From Polynucleobacter antarcticus (lineage in GTDB: Bacteria; Pseudomonadota; Gammaproteobacteria; Burkholderiales; Burkholderiaceae): 64,000 nucleotides of DNA. The translations under genes and the position numbers were made by a program. Under the pieces are notes generated by a model. The model searched no databases and was not told the DNA's origin. It worked only from the letters and a program-made list of their open reading frames with translations. Each line of letters starts with the position of its first letter. Within the stretch, counting starts at the first letter, position 1. Location: contig NZ_CP028941.1 of the NCBI RefSeq assembly GCF_013307245.1, forward strand, positions 1,240,001-1,304,000, written 5' to 3'. This document shows, one piece after another, positions 7,970-17,767 of this stretch.

Positions 7970-9640
7970 ATGAATGCTCAGGAATTGCTCGAGCAATTTG
8001 GTCCAAGAGAATCTATGGACTACGACTTAGTCATCGTAGGGGGCGGTCCTGCTGGCTTATCTGCCGCTATTAAAGCAAAACAACTTGCCAGTGTGAATGG
8101 TAAAGAAATTAGCGTATGCGTCCTTGAAAAAGGCTCAGAAATTGGTGCCCATATTTTGTCGGGAGCTGTCATGGATCCCAAAGCACTCACTGAACTTTTT
8201 CCTAATTGGAAAGAATTAGGTGCTCCCCTTGATACCCAAGTCACCCAGGATGAATTCTTATTTCTGACTCAAGAAAGCGCTTTGAAGGTGCCGAACTGGA
8301 TGCTACCTCACTGCTTTAAGAATGAGGGGAACTACATTGTGAGCTTAGCCAATGTGACGCGTTGGCTTGGAGAGCAAGCAGAAAATCTCGGCGTAGAAAT
8401 TTTTCCCGGCTTTCCTGCAGCTGAAATTTTATACAACACGCAAGGCGCTGTATGTGGCATTGTTACTGGGGCTATGGGCCTAAATAAAGAAGGGCAAGCA
8501 ACAGACCAATTCCAACTCGGTATGGAATTACGTGCTAAGTACACCTTGTTCGCAGAGGGTTCACGCGGTCACCTCGGTAAGCAGCTAATTGCACACTTTG
8601 ACTTGGATAAGGACGCAGATCCCCAAAGTTATGGTCTTGGAATTAAAGAATTGTGGGAAGTCGAGCCCTCTAAAAGCAAACCTGGCTTAGTAGTACATAC
8701 CGCCGGATGGCCACTAGAGAGTGATACTTACGGGGGCTCTTTCTTGTACCACTTAGGTGATAACTTAGTTGCGGTAGGTTTAGTTGTGGGGCTAGCTTAT
8801 AAGAACCCTTACCTCTCCCCATTTGAAGAGTTTCAGCGCTACAAACTTCATCCCAAAATTCGGGGAACCTTTGAAGGTGGCAAAAGAATTGCCTATGGTG
8901 CACGCGCACTGACAGCTGGCGGCTTAAACAGTTTGCCGAAGACCGTTTTCCCTGGTGGCGCACTAATTGGTTGCGATGCAGGTTTTTTGAATGCCTCACG
9001 TATTAAAGGCAGTCATGCTGCCATTAAAACTGGCATGTTGGCAGCAGAGGCTGCAGTAGCTGCTCTTGCTGAAAATCGCTCTGCCGATATTTTGGCTGCG
9101 TATCCCAGTGCATTTAAAAATAGCTGGCTACATACCGAACTCAACCAAGCCCGTAATTTCAAACCCTGGATGTCTAAGGGTCTATATCTGGGTACGCTCA
9201 TGGTTGGGATTGAGCAAATGCTCTTTGGCGGTAATGTACCCTGGACAGTACATAATAAGCATGCTGATCATGAATGCTTGGAGCCGGCTGCACAACATCA
9301 AGTCATCAACTACCCCAAGCCGGACGGCAAGATCACCTTTGATCGCCTTTCCTCTGTCTTTATTTCTAATACCAATCATGCTGAGAATCAACCGGCGCAC
9401 TTAAAGCTTAAAGATGATTCGGTGCCAACAAATTTAAATCTCCCAACTTATGCAGGACCCGAGCAGCGCTACTGCCCTGCAGGTGTTTATGAGTATGTAG
9501 AAAGAGAAGGTCAGTCACACTTGCAGATTAATGCGCAAAATTGTGTTCATTGCAAAACCTGTGACATTAAAGATCCCAGTCAAAATATTATTTGGATCAC
9601 ACCTGAAGGGGGCGGTGGACCAAACTACGCATCAATGTAA
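7970..9640 (+). CDS. Electron transfer flavoprotein-ubiquinone oxidoreductase
   Basis: Membrane-associated flavoprotein that passes electrons from reduced ETF (fed by acyl-CoA and related dehydrogenases) to the quinone pool. At 556 residues it has the usual bacterial length. It shows the N-terminal FAD-binding GxGxxG variant VIVGGGPAGLSAA (about 22-34), a second FAD segment near LEKGSEIGAH, the GGLNSLPKTVFPGGALIGC region, and a C-terminal ferredoxin-like [4Fe-4S] site with Cys residues in YCPAGVYEY and NCVHCKTCDIKDPSQN. GGAGAAATGA precedes the ATG. The last 9 bp overlap the 3' end of the convergent MFS gene. No ETF subunit genes are in view. Confidence 0.95.
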   Translation: MNAQELLEQFGPRESMDYDLVIVGGGPAGLSAAIKAKQLASVNGKEISVCVLEKGSEIGAHILSGAVMDPKALTELFPNWKELGAPLDTQVTQDEFLFLTQESALKVPNWMLPHCFKNEGNYIVSLANVTRWLGEQAENLGVEIFPGFPAAEILYNTQGAVCGIVTGAMGLNKEGQATDQFQLGMELRAKYTLFAEGSRGHLGKQLIAHFDLDKDADPQSYGLGIKELWEVEPSKSKPGLVVHTAGWPLESDTYGGSFLYHLGDNLVAVGLVVGLAYKNPYLSPFEEFQRYKLHPKIRGTFEGGKRIAYGARALTAGGLNSLPKTVFPGGALIGCDAGFLNASRIKGSHAAIKTGMLAAEAAVAALAENRSADILAAYPSAFKNSWLHTELNQARNFKPWMSKGLYLGTLMVGIEQMLFGGNVPWTVHNKHADHECLEPAAQHQVINYPKPDGKITFDRLSSVFISNTNHAENQPAHLKLKDDSVPTNLNLPTYAGPEQRYCPAGVYEYVEREGQSHLQINAQNCVHCKTCDIKDPSQNIIWITPEGGGGPNYASM

Positions 9641-10783
9641 GCTATTGGGTCGAAGTTTCTGAATGGCCATACCTGCTAGTCCACAGGCTAAGGCAGACAT
9701 TACAAAGACATTCCGCGGCTCGGTAGCATCCCATAACCACCCTGCTGCTAATCCTCCGAAGGTTCCACCCAATCCATAAGAGACGGTTGCCATCAAGGCT
9801 TGGCCGCGGGCTTGTAGTGGTCCAGTAAACCAGCGTTGTAACAATTTAGTCGCCGCACTATGGTGAGCCCCAAATGTTGCTGCATGCATTACTTGGGCAA
9901 GAATCAATACCCAGGTAATCGGGAAAAAAGCAATCAATACAAAACGAATCACGCCAATACCAAATGCCGCCTGAAGAACTACTTCCGGATCTAAACGGCT
10001 GAGCACTTTGCTTTGAAAATAGAAAAAGAGGACTTCGGCAAACACACCTAAGGCCCAGAACAAGCCGATTTGAAACTTGTTATAACCAAGATCAGCTAAA
10101 TAGAGGGAGTAAAAAACATAGAGGGCTGCATGGGCAAAGATCATAAAGAAGCCAGATAACAAGAACCAACGTACATCAGGATTCAATAAGACTAGCAAGA
10201 GCTCACCCTTCACCATCTTGCGACGCTCCATCTTGGGCTCATGCAATCGGAAGGTCACTAGTGCTAAACAGATGAGAACCACCGTACCGACGATGGGATA
10301 CAGCTCAATGCCTTTGCGCTGAAATAATTCACCTGCAAAGAGCACCATTACTATAAAACCAATCGAGCCCCACAAACGCAAACGTCCATAGCGCTTATCA
10401 AATGAGTTGTCTTTGAATAAGGCATGCACCGTTGCAGATTCACCTAAAGGCATCAGGCTACTTAAGATCGTATGGAGGACAAACATCCAAACAAAAAAAG
10501 CGGCATAACTCTGTAAATAGAAAATAGAGAGAAACACGATGGCCGCTAAACAAGCGCAGAACTGAATAATGCCCGTTCGATTTGAGAGGTAGTCTGATAA
10601 CCAACCCCAAGAAAAAGGGCCAACAATACGGGTAATTTGCAGCATGGACATTAAAACCGCAATCTCGATCACACTAAAGCCGCGCTCCAAAAAAAAGAGG
10701 CTGGCAAAGGGGGAAACCAAACCAACATAAGCAAAATATAAAAAGAAAAAGGACCCGAAGGCCCAACGCACTGAAGGTGTCAT
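9632..10783 (-). CDS. MFS transporter, HcaT / MFS_1-like type
   Basis: A polytopic inner-membrane protein with about 12 hydrophobic helices. The N-terminus RWAFGSFFFLYFAYVGLVSP and the GWLSDYLSNRTG loop after the second helix resemble the 3-phenylpropionate (HcaT) and nucleoside-symporter branch of the major facilitator superfamily. The substrate cannot be assigned. The chosen start (MTPSVRW, ATG at 10783) gives 383 residues and falls 14 bp after the aroC stop; a longer frame from 10864 would overlap aroC by 67 bp with an unconvincing N-terminus. It is probably co-transcribed with aroC. The 3' end overlaps the convergent ETF-QO gene by 9 bp. Confidence 0.82.
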   Translation of the reverse strand: MTPSVRWAFGSFFFLYFAYVGLVSPFASLFFLERGFSVIEIAVLMSMLQITRIVGPFSWGWLSDYLSNRTGIIQFCACLAAIVFLSIFYLQSYAAFFVWMFVLHTILSSLMPLGESATVHALFKDNSFDKRYGRLRLWGSIGFIVMVLFAGELFQRKGIELYPIVGTVVLICLALVTFRLHEPKMERRKMVKGELLLVLLNPDVRWFLLSGFFMIFAHAALYVFYSLYLADLGYNKFQIGLFWALGVFAEVLFFYFQSKVLSRLDPEVVLQAAFGIGVIRFVLIAFFPITWVLILAQVMHAATFGAHHSAATKLLQRWFTGPLQARGQALMATVSYGLGGTFGGLAAGWLWDATEPRNVFVMSALACGLAGMAIQKLRPNSLH

Positions 10784-10797
10784 ATCGTTTAGTGCAC

Positions 10798-11913
10798 TTA
10801 GTCTAAAGTGGATCCAGGGCGCGCTGCTGAAATAGGAGGCACCGCATGGGTAACATCGCCACATTGAGCACGATGACGTAAAGCATGATCCATCACCACT
10901 AAAGCAAGCATAGCCTCAGCAATGGGTGTTGCACGAATACCGACACAAGGATCATGACGGCCTTTGGTTTGCACGGTGATCGGTTTGCCATCAAGATCAA
11001 CAGACTCTTTTGGACTCAAAATACTAGAGGTAGGTTTAATGGCAATTGAGACGCGTAGGTCTTGACCGCTACTAATACCGCCTAAGGTACCACCAGCGTT
11101 ATTGCTTGCAAAGCCATCGGGATGCAGCTCATCACCATGCTCACTTCCGCGCTGTGAAACGGATTTAAATCCAGCACCAATTTCAACACCCTTCACAGCA
11201 TTGATGCCCATCATGGCATGCGCGATATCAGCATCTAATTTATCAAATAAAGGCTCACCTAATCCAATCGGTACATGACGTGCCCGCACTTCAATTCTCG
11301 CTCCGCAAGAATCTCCTGATTTACGTAAGCTATCCATATAATCTTCAAGTTGCGGAATAATCTCAGCATTCGCAGCAAAAAATGGATTGCCTGCAATCAG
11401 GCTAGCATCTTTAAATGGAATAGTAATTTCACCAAGTTGGCTCATAAAGCCATAAAACTCAGTGCCATATTGTTCGTGCAGCCATTTTTTTGCAATCGCA
11501 GCCGCAGCTACGACAGGAGCAGTCAGTCTTGCCGATGAACGACCACCACCACGTGGATCCCGAAAACCATACTTATAGTGATAGGCATAATCCGCATGCC
11601 CCGGCCTGAAAGTTTGCAAAATATTGCCGTAATCTTGGCTGCGCTGATCCGTATTACGAATCAATAAAGCGATGGGCGCACCTGTTGTCTTTCCCTCAAA
11701 TACACCAGATAAAATCTCTACAGTGTCAGATTCTTGACGCTGTGTTACGTGACGTGAAGTACCCGGCCTGCGACGATCGAGGTCACTCTGTAAATCGGCT
11801 TCACACAAAAACATACCTGGGGGGCAGCCATCAACCACGGCACCAATCGCGGGACCATGAGATTCACCAAATGTGGTGACTGTAAAAAGAAGACCTAGAG
11901 TATTTCCTGACAT
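10798..11913 (-). CDS. aroC: Chorismate synthase
   Basis: Last step of the shikimate pathway: converts 5-enolpyruvylshikimate-3-phosphate to chorismate with reduced FMN. At 371 residues it has the normal length. Signatures seen are [18 protein letters not shown] near the N-terminus, the [17 protein letters not shown] active-site loop, [12 protein letters not shown], and the FMN-binding segment [14 protein letters not shown]. It is transcribed toward an MFS gene 14 bp downstream. The start [10 protein letters not shown] is standard for the family. Identity is secure. Confidence 0.98.
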   Translation of the reverse strand: MSGNTLGLLFTVTTFGESHGPAIGAVVDGCPPGMFLCEADLQSDLDRRRPGTSRHVTQRQESDTVEILSGVFEGKTTGAPIALLIRNTDQRSQDYGNILQTFRPGHADYAYHYKYGFRDPRGGGRSSARLTAPVVAAAAIAKKWLHEQYGTEFYGFMSQLGEITIPFKDASLIAGNPFFAANAEIIPQLEDYMDSLRKSGDSCGARIEVRARHVPIGLGEPLFDKLDADIAHAMMGINAVKGVEIGAGFKSVSQRGSEHGDELHPDGFASNNAGGTLGGISSGQDLRVSIAIKPTSSILSPKESVDLDGKPITVQTKGRHDPCVGIRATPIAEAMLALVVMDHALRHRAQCGDVTHAVPPISAARPGSTLD

Positions 11914-11979
11914 AACGACATTATGTCATCTGTCAGGGGTGTTCTGCCAAGAGAAGGTAAAGGTGCTACCTAACTAGAT

Positions 11980-12435
11980 TTAAGGGGATATTTTTTCGGT
12001 TTCTTCGGGCCAATCCCGAATATAGGCTTTGAGCATGGTGTTTTCAAAGTCTTGCGCTTCAACAACAGCTTTAGCCACATCGTAAAAAGAGATCACGCCC
12101 ATCAACATTTTTTGGTCTATCACGGGCAAATAGCGAGCATGTTCAACTAGCATCATACGCCGCACTTCATTTATTTCAGTTTCCATATTGCAGGTCAGGG
12201 GGCTAGCATTCATAACCGTTTGAACCCTGAGGCCATCGAGCTGCCCATGATGCTTAGCTAAGGCGGCAATAACCTCGCGAAAAGTCAGTATGCCGACAAT
12301 CTTCTCGTACTCCATCACCACAAGAGATCCAATGTCATGTTCACTCATGATCAAGACAGCAGTTTGTAAGGCAGTATCAGGAGCAACCGTAAAGAGGGTG
12401 CTTCCTTTAACGCGCAATATGTCACAAACTTTCAT
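11980..12435 (-). CDS. CBS-domain pair protein
   Basis: A small cytoplasmic protein of about 151 residues consisting almost entirely of two tandem CBS domains (a Bateman module): the first around TLFTVAPDTALQTAVLIMSEHDIGSLVV, the second around VQTVMNASPLTCNMETEINEVRRMM. Such modules bind adenine nucleotides and sense energy or redox state. No partner domain is present, so its target is unknown. The start MKVCDILRV (ATG at 12435) is chosen because AGGGGAG lies immediately upstream; a longer in-frame start 10 codons earlier lacks this. It lies between aroC and the YihY gene on the same strand. Confidence 0.85.
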   Translation of the reverse strand: MKVCDILRVKGSTLFTVAPDTALQTAVLIMSEHDIGSLVVMEYEKIVGILTFREVIAALAKHHGQLDGLRVQTVMNASPLTCNMETEINEVRRMMLVEHARYLPVIDQKMLMGVISFYDVAKAVVEAQDFENTMLKAYIRDWPEETEKISP

Positions 12436-12514
12436 ATAACTCCCCTGCCGTTTATTTCGTATCAAATCAATATATGCTTATACCCAAGCAGAATCAAGGC
12501 TGAAATCCAAATTT

Positions 12515-13363
12515 TCAGTAACGAATAACCCTAATGAGGCCACTTCGTACACTCGGTAGATTGGCTACCAACACCGCTCCCGCTAAGGTCACCCACCAAC
12601 TCAAATAGACCCAAATAAGCACCAAAGGAAAGATGGCAAATGCGCCATAGACGGTATTATAAAAAGCGACATGGGTTAAAAAGAGTCCAAAACCAAACTT
12701 CATCAACTCAAAAATCATGGTGGCAAAAAAAGCGCCACTAAAGGCATCTTTCCAGTGAATTTGGGTATAGGGCAAAATCTTATAAGCCACCGAAAAGACC
12801 GCCATCGCTAATAACACTGGCAAGACGGTGGCAATAAAACTGAAGCCAAAACTTAAAGCCTCTGTCCACCCTTCAGCCGCGCTAAATAACAGACCACTGA
12901 AGTAGACACCGGTACCTAGTAATATGGGCCCTAGAATAGTGACTGAAGAATAAATCGCTACTTTCTTCAAAAGAGGGCGCCTGCGACTCACCTGAAATAT
13001 TTGGTTAACAGCACTTTCAATCACAGCCATGGTCATGATAGTTGTTACCACTAGGGTAGCCAAACCGACAAAAGTGAGTCCCTTGGCTTGCGATGAGAAT
13101 TGATCTAGGTAGTTAAATACTTGTTGGTTTAATCCACCAGGCATATAGGTATCTAGTAGCCAGCTTTGGAAGGCGTATTTCATGCGTACTACACTTGGCA
13201 AATAACCTATCAAGATCGAGGCGACCGTCAGCATGGGAACGATGGCTAAGGTAGTGGTGAATGCCAGACTAGCTGCAATTTGCTTAAGATGGAGACCGCG
13301 ATTGCGCTCCCAAATCTCTTTTCCAAGAGCAAGCCATAATTGGGGGTTACGTATAAATTGCAT
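12515..13363 (-). CDS. YihY/virulence factor BrkB family membrane protein
   Basis: An inner-membrane protein of 282 residues with about six hydrophobic segments. The family signatures are the N-terminal QIAASLAFTTTLAIVPMLTVA, the ALPYTQIHWKDA-like segment (here KILPYTQIHWKDAFSGAFFAT) and the C-terminal YGAFAIFPLVLIWVYLSWWVTLAGA. The family was once named RNase BN in error; its actual role is not established. It is divergent from wrbA with 39 bp between the start codons, so their promoters overlap. Confidence 0.9.
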   Translation of the reverse strand: MQFIRNPQLWLALGKEIWERNRGLHLKQIAASLAFTTTLAIVPMLTVASILIGYLPSVVRMKYAFQSWLLDTYMPGGLNQQVFNYLDQFSSQAKGLTFVGLATLVVTTIMTMAVIESAVNQIFQVSRRRPLLKKVAIYSSVTILGPILLGTGVYFSGLLFSAAEGWTEALSFGFSFIATVLPVLLAMAVFSVAYKILPYTQIHWKDAFSGAFFATMIFELMKFGFGLFLTHVAFYNTVYGAFAIFPLVLIWVYLSWWVTLAGAVLVANLPSVRSGLIRVIRY

Positions 13364-13384
13364 TCACCCGATGATAAAAGATAA

Positions 13385-13999
<615 letters not shown>

Positions 14000-14035
14000 A
14001 TACCCAGTTAACTAGCTTACTTTAGGTCATGATTG

Positions 14036-14428
14036 ATGCTTAAAAATATACTTTCCAAAAACCCTTATCAACTGATTGCCACAGCTGCTTTTGTTGACCT
14101 ATTTATCCTTTGCATTGCTTGGGAGTGGTTTATTTCACCCCTGAGGCCAGGTGGCTCATGGCTTATTCTGAAGGCAATACCTCTGCTCTTTGCTATTCCT
14201 GGCCTATGGAAGGGCAATGTTTACACCATGCAATGGGCTTCCATGCTGGTTCTGCTCTACATCACCGAAGGTTTAGTCCGTATTTTGGAGACGGGGGCTA
14301 ATTTTTGGTTGGCAGCCCTAGAAACTGCCCTAGGAACCATAGGATTTGTTTGCTTGCTACTTTTCCTTAAGCCTATCAAAGCTAGAGCCAAAGCCTTGAA
14401 AAAAGAACAGGCGAAAAAGGAGATATAA
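14036..14428 (+). CDS. DUF2069-like small membrane protein
   Basis: A 130-residue protein with about four predicted membrane helices (ATAAFVDLFILCIAWEWF, AIPLLFAIPGLW, WASMLVLLYITEGLVRI, LGTIGFVCLLLFL) and a Lys-rich cytoplasmic tail. The GLWKGNVYTMQWASMLVLLYITEG region matches my recollection of DUF2069, a family often found next to wrbA in betaproteobacteria; it has no known function. An in-frame TTG lies one codon upstream of the chosen ATG. It follows wrbA by 36 bp and is likely co-transcribed. Confidence 0.75.
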   Translation: MLKNILSKNPYQLIATAAFVDLFILCIAWEWFISPLRPGGSWLILKAIPLLFAIPGLWKGNVYTMQWASMLVLLYITEGLVRILETGANFWLAALETALGTIGFVCLLLFLKPIKARAKALKKEQAKKEI

Positions 14429-14479
14429 GCTTTTTGAGCAAGAAAATGCCATTTTTAGCCAAATTGAGCTATGTGGGGT

Positions 14480-14497
14480 AATTTATTTAAATAAATT
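14480..14497. repeat. 18-bp perfect AT palindrome
   Basis: AATTTATTTAAATAAATT is fully self-complementary. It sits 60 bp upstream of the 62-residue orphan gene at 14558 and 51 bp after the preceding gene. It could be an operator, but AT-rich palindromes of this kind also arise by chance. Confidence 0.5.
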
Positions 14498-14557
14498 TGT
14501 GTTTCTTGTCATCACAGTCACTTTTATAGGCGTTGTATGCCCATATAGGAGACAAAT

Positions 14558-14746
14558 ATGTCAACAAGACTAAAACGCTGGGCCCGCGCAATTCAACAGA
14601 TTGATTTGTCAAAGAGGACTGACCCAGAGGTGGCAATTGGCTACTTGGATAGCAAGTACCGCGACATTGCCTGGCGATATATCCGAATTCTGGGCTTCGA
14701 ACGCACCATTAGCTTCATGGCGAGCAATAATTTTCACCCGGAATAA
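14558..14746 (+). CDS. Small basic protein of unknown function (62 aa)
   Basis: I do not recognise a family. The 62-residue product is basic at its N-terminus (STRLKRWARAIQQ) with a likely helical centre (VAIGYLDSKYRDIAWRYIRILGF). No signal peptide or membrane segment is evident. Support for a real gene: TAGGAG sits 6 nt upstream of the ATG, the frame is bounded by an AT palindrome upstream, and a strong intrinsic terminator follows 32 bp after the stop, so it forms a self-contained unit. An alternative frame over the same bases lacks a comparable ribosome binding site. Confidence 0.65.
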   Translation: MSTRLKRWARAIQQIDLSKRTDPEVAIGYLDSKYRDIAWRYIRILGFERTISFMASNNFHPE

Positions 14747-14778
14747 ACACCAAGAAGGCAGCAATTTCTGCCATAAAC

Positions 14779-14825
14779 AAAACCCCAAAAGAGCTATCTG
14801 GAGTAGCTAATTCTTGGGGTTTTTT
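14779..14825 (+). terminator. Intrinsic terminator
   Basis: Outer stem AACCCCAA (14781-14788) pairs with TTGGGGTT (14814-14821), an inner stem AGCTA/TAGCT extends it, and a run of T follows. It closes the unit containing the 62-residue gene. Confidence 0.85.
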
Positions 14826-14856
14826 CTTTGGCACTCAAATCTTAAGCTTTAAGCCG

Positions 14857-15069
14857 CTATTTAGACTGACTTGCCCAATGATCTGCAGCTGCCTCCATAG
14901 CCTCGATTACAAGGCTTTTAATAAGGCTTTGGCCTAGTTGATCGCCTAGGGAGCAAACTCTTTGGTCTCATTTTGATTCAAATAAATAAAGCCTAAGATA
15001 CTCGCGGTCACGGCAGGCTTCCAATATCGAAATAATGGCTATCGCTAAGACGATAGTGGCAATATATTG
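14857..15069 (-). pseudogene. Possible remnant of a broken small gene
   Basis: The 371 bp between the 62-residue gene and the decarboxylase-like gene hold no intact gene. On the minus strand one frame from 15069 to the stop at 14857-14859 looks protein-like: a segment ending CRDREYLRLYLFESK, an in-frame TGA at 14970-14968, then DQRVCSLGDQLGQSL and IEAMEAAADHWASQSK. No start codon or Shine-Dalgarno is evident and I recognise no family. The coding impression comes only from amino-acid composition. It may be a decayed gene or chance. Confidence 0.22.
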
Positions 15070-15117
15070 TTAGTCATTACAGGAACTGACACTTATCAAC
15101 ACCTTCCAGGAGAAATC

Positions 15118-15495
15118 ATGAATAAAGAATCCTTTGAAAAAGGCCTCAAAACCCGCCGTGAAGTATTGGGCGCAGAGTATGTAGATAACTCGATCAAGAA
15201 CGCCGATGCTTTCAATATGCCCATGCAAGAGCTAGTTACCGAGTACTGCTGGAATGAAATCTGGAATCGTCCTGGACTTGATCGACGTACCCGGAGCATT
15301 ATTAATCTCTCGATGCTTACCGCCTTAAATCGTCCTCATGAATTAAAACTACATGTCAGAGGCGCTATTAATAACGGTCTTAGCAAAGAGGATATTCAGG
15401 AGATCTTTTTACAGACAGCAATTTACTGTGGAGTACCCGCAGCAATTGATAGCTTTCGTTGTGCTAAAGAAGTATTTGCCGAAATGAGTATCTGA
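15118..15495 (+). CDS. Carboxymuconolactone decarboxylase family protein
   Basis: A 125-residue all-helical protein of the CMD/AhpD superfamily. It carries TEYCWNEIWNRPGLDRRTRSIINLS-like sequence (Glu and Cys before the RPGLD loop), then LNRPHELKLHVRGAINNGLS and EEIFLQ-like EIFLQTAIYCGVPAA, the pattern of PcaC, which decarboxylates gamma-carboxymuconolactone in protocatechuate breakdown. No other pca gene is nearby, so a stand-alone or different substrate role is possible. The start (ATG at 15118) is fixed by CAGGAG 6 nt upstream; a longer frame from 15067 lacks a Shine-Dalgarno. It is convergent with gltL, 9 bp apart. Confidence 0.85.
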   Translation: MNKESFEKGLKTRREVLGAEYVDNSIKNADAFNMPMQELVTEYCWNEIWNRPGLDRRTRSIINLSMLTALNRPHELKLHVRGAINNGLSKEDIQEIFLQTAIYCGVPAAIDSFRCAKEVFAEMSI

Positions 15496-15504
15496 TGATG
15501 ATCA

Positions 15505-16239
15505 TCAATGTGCAAGTATTTTAGATAAGAAATCCTTGGCTCTTGGAGACCGTGCATCGGGGTCTCCAAAAAAATCATCTTTGCTGCAATCCTCAATAAT
15601 CTTGCCATGATCCATAAAAATGACTCGATTGCTTACCTTTCGAGCAAAACCCATTTCATGGGTGACACAACACATTGTCATACCATCGTTCGCAAGTCCT
15701 ACCATCACATCGAGAACTTCACCAACCATCTCAGGATCTAATGCGGATGTTGGCTCATCAAATAGCATCACAATAGGATCCATGCATAAAGCGCGCGCAA
15801 TCGCAACACGTTGCTGTTGCCCGCCTGATAGCTGACCTGGAAACTTATCCTTTTGTGCGATCAAACCTACTCGATCAAGATACCTCAAGCCTTGTGCTTG
15901 AGCCTCATCTACAGATCTACCTAATACTTTGATTTGTGCAATCGTTAAATTTTCTGTCACGCTCAAATGTGGGAAAAGCTCAAAGTGCTGAAATACCATA
16001 CCTACCCGAGCTCTGAGCTTTGGTAGATTTGTTTTTGGGTCTCCCAAACTAATTCCATCGACGATAATTTCTCCAGACTGGAAAGGCTCTAAAGCGTTAA
16101 TAGCTTTAATCAAAGTAGATTTACCAGAGCCTGATGGGCCACAAATGACCACAACCTCACCTTTTTTAATTGATGTTGAGCAGTCTGTAAGGACCTGAAA
16201 AGCTCCATACCATTTTGAAACATTACGAAGTTCAATCAT
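15505..16239 (-). CDS. gltL: Glutamate/aspartate ABC transporter, ATP-binding protein
   Basis: Cytoplasmic ATPase (244 residues) powering a polar amino acid importer. Walker A is GPSGSGKST (about 34-42), the Q-loop is [14 protein letters not shown], the ABC signature LSGGQQQR, Walker [13 protein letters not shown], and the H-loop [10 protein letters not shown]. The length and sequence match the GltL/AapP/GlnQ subfamily. It is the last gene of a gltI-gltJ-gltK-gltL operon (spacing 28 bp from gltK). The solute, glutamate/aspartate, is inferred from the periplasmic protein and the two-permease arrangement. Confidence 0.92.
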   Translation of the reverse strand: MIELRNVSKWYGAFQVLTDCSTSIKKGEVVVICGPSGSGKSTLIKAINALEPFQSGEIIVDGISLGDPKTNLPKLRARVGMVFQHFELFPHLSVTENLTIAQIKVLGRSVDEAQAQGLRYLDRVGLIAQKDKFPGQLSGGQQQRVAIARALCMDPIVMLFDEPTSALDPEMVGEVLDVMVGLANDGMTMCCVTHEMGFARKVSNRVIFMDHGKIIEDCSKDDFFGDPDARSPRAKDFLSKILAH

Positions 16240-16267
16240 GATGAATTATCTTATTTCAAAAAAGGAT

Positions 16268-16936
16268 TTAGCGAATAATGGCCACTTTAGCCTGAATCTT
16301 ACGTACTAATTTTGATAGAGAAAAACAAATTAAAAAGTAGGCTACTGCAGCCAAGAGGTATGTTTCGATTGGTCGTCCGAAATTTTTACCCGCAATCTCA
16401 AATCCTTTAAGCAAATCATATGCGCCAATAGCATAAACCAAAGAGGTATCCTGAAACAAAATAATGGTCTGCGTCATAAAGACCGGAATCATATTTCTAA
16501 AAGCTTGTGGCAAAACAATCAAGCGCATATTTTGACCATAGTTCATTCCCATTGCTTTAGCAGCATCACTTTGACCCCGAGGAACAGACTGAATGCCAGC
16601 ACGGACAATTTCAGCAAAAAAAGCAGCTTCAAAAGCAATAAAAGTAATCGTGGCCGAAAGATCTGCACCGATTGGCTTACCAAGCAACATAGGGATAAGA
16701 AGAAAAAACCAAAGAATTACCATCACCAGTGGAATAGATCTAATAGTATTGATATAAAAAGTAGCGGGGTAAACTAAAAAGGGGCGGCTTGATAGCCTCA
16801 TTAGAGCCAGCACTGTTCCCAGTAAAATTCCACCAATAGTGGCGATCACGGTTAACTGAATACTAAATAACAAACCTTTCAGAATGTAATTTGTAAACAA
16901 ATCCCAATTATAAAAGCCTAGATCTAAGCTAAACAT
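16268..16936 (-). CDS. gltK: Glutamate/aspartate ABC transporter, permease GltK
   Basis: Inner-membrane permease of the polar amino acid HisMQ family, 222 residues with about five helices. The EAA loop that contacts the ATPase is seen as EIVRAGIQSVPRGQSDAAKAMGM. The N-terminus (LDLGFYNWDLFTNYILKGLLFSIQLT) resembles GltK. It begins 11 bp after gltJ and is followed by gltL, forming a heterodimeric channel with GltJ. Confidence 0.92.
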   Translation of the reverse strand: MFSLDLGFYNWDLFTNYILKGLLFSIQLTVIATIGGILLGTVLALMRLSSRPFLVYPATFYINTIRSIPLVMVILWFFLLIPMLLGKPIGADLSATITFIAFEAAFFAEIVRAGIQSVPRGQSDAAKAMGMNYGQNMRLIVLPQAFRNMIPVFMTQTIILFQDTSLVYAIGAYDLLKGFEIAGKNFGRPIETYLLAAVAYFLICFSLSKLVRKIQAKVAIIR

Positions 16937-16947
16937 TGAAATAATCT

Positions 16948-17736
16948 CTAGTGCGCAAGGCTTGCATCATTAGACACAATAAAGCCAGGGACGCGAGTGC
17001 GTCTTTCAATTAGCGCCATAACTCGATTGACCGAAAACGCCGTGAGTGCGTACAGAAGTGTTACCGCAAGATAAATTTCAACCCCTCTTGAGGTTTCTTC
17101 CTGCGCTTGCATTGCAAATAAAGTTAACTCGGGGACAGAAACTGCAAAGGCTACGGAAGAATTTTTGACGAGATTCATACTCTCCGATGTCAAAGGAGGA
17201 ATCACAATACGCAGTGCCATTGGGAGTATGACAAATCGATAAGATTGGGAAGTAGTAAATCCCAAGGCAATAGCTGCAGATGCTTGGCCGCTAGGTAGAG
17301 CTTGAATGCCCGCCCTCACCTGCTCAGCAATGCGTGCGGAAGTAAAAAATCCCAAAGCAATGCTTACTAAACAATAGGAGGGCAATGCTTTAAGAGGCAA
17401 AACAAAGGCAGGTATAACATGATACCAAAGGAACACCTGAACCAAAATAGGAATATTTCTAAAAAGCTCTACCCATGCAGTAGAAAGTCGCACTAAGGAC
17501 TTATTCAAAATACTATTGGGTGGGATAGTGCGTAATGTGCCCATCAGGACACCTAAAATAAGCGCAATAACTAAGCTTAAGCCAGCGACCGCTAAGGTCC
17601 AAGCCCAAGCTTTCATCAGCCAATCTAGATAACTTGGATCTGCATTTTGAGCTAACCCAAAAATAGCGGAGAAGCAGTGATCCACCACTTCTCCATCTAA
17701 GGTGTTTTTACAAAAAACACCGAAATCAAATGCCAT
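16948..17736 (-). CDS. gltJ: Glutamate/aspartate ABC transporter, permease GltJ
   Basis: Second HisMQ-type permease, 262 residues, partner of GltK. It has about five membrane helices, and the EAA loop appears as RIAEQVRAGIQALPSGQASAAIALGF. The segment VELFRNIPILVQVFLWYHVIPAFVLP is typical of the longer permease in glutamate/aspartate systems. It lies 31 bp after gltI and 11 bp before gltK. Confidence 0.92.
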   Translation of the reverse strand: MAFDFGVFCKNTLDGEVVDHCFSAIFGLAQNADPSYLDWLMKAWAWTLAVAGLSLVIALILGVLMGTLRTIPPNSILNKSLVRLSTAWVELFRNIPILVQVFLWYHVIPAFVLPLKALPSYCLVSIALGFFTSARIAEQVRAGIQALPSGQASAAIALGFTTSQSYRFVILPMALRIVIPPLTSESMNLVKNSSVAFAVSVPELTLFAMQAQEETSRGVEIYLAVTLLYALTAFSVNRVMALIERRTRVPGFIVSNDASLAH

Positions 17737-17767
17737 ATTAATAACTCAATTTCAAAATTAATGAAGC

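Noticed and set aside
15043..15059. Inverted repeat CTATCG/CGATAG upstream of the decarboxylase-like gene
   Set aside because: Six-base arms without a T-run or promoter context; too weak to call a terminator or operator.
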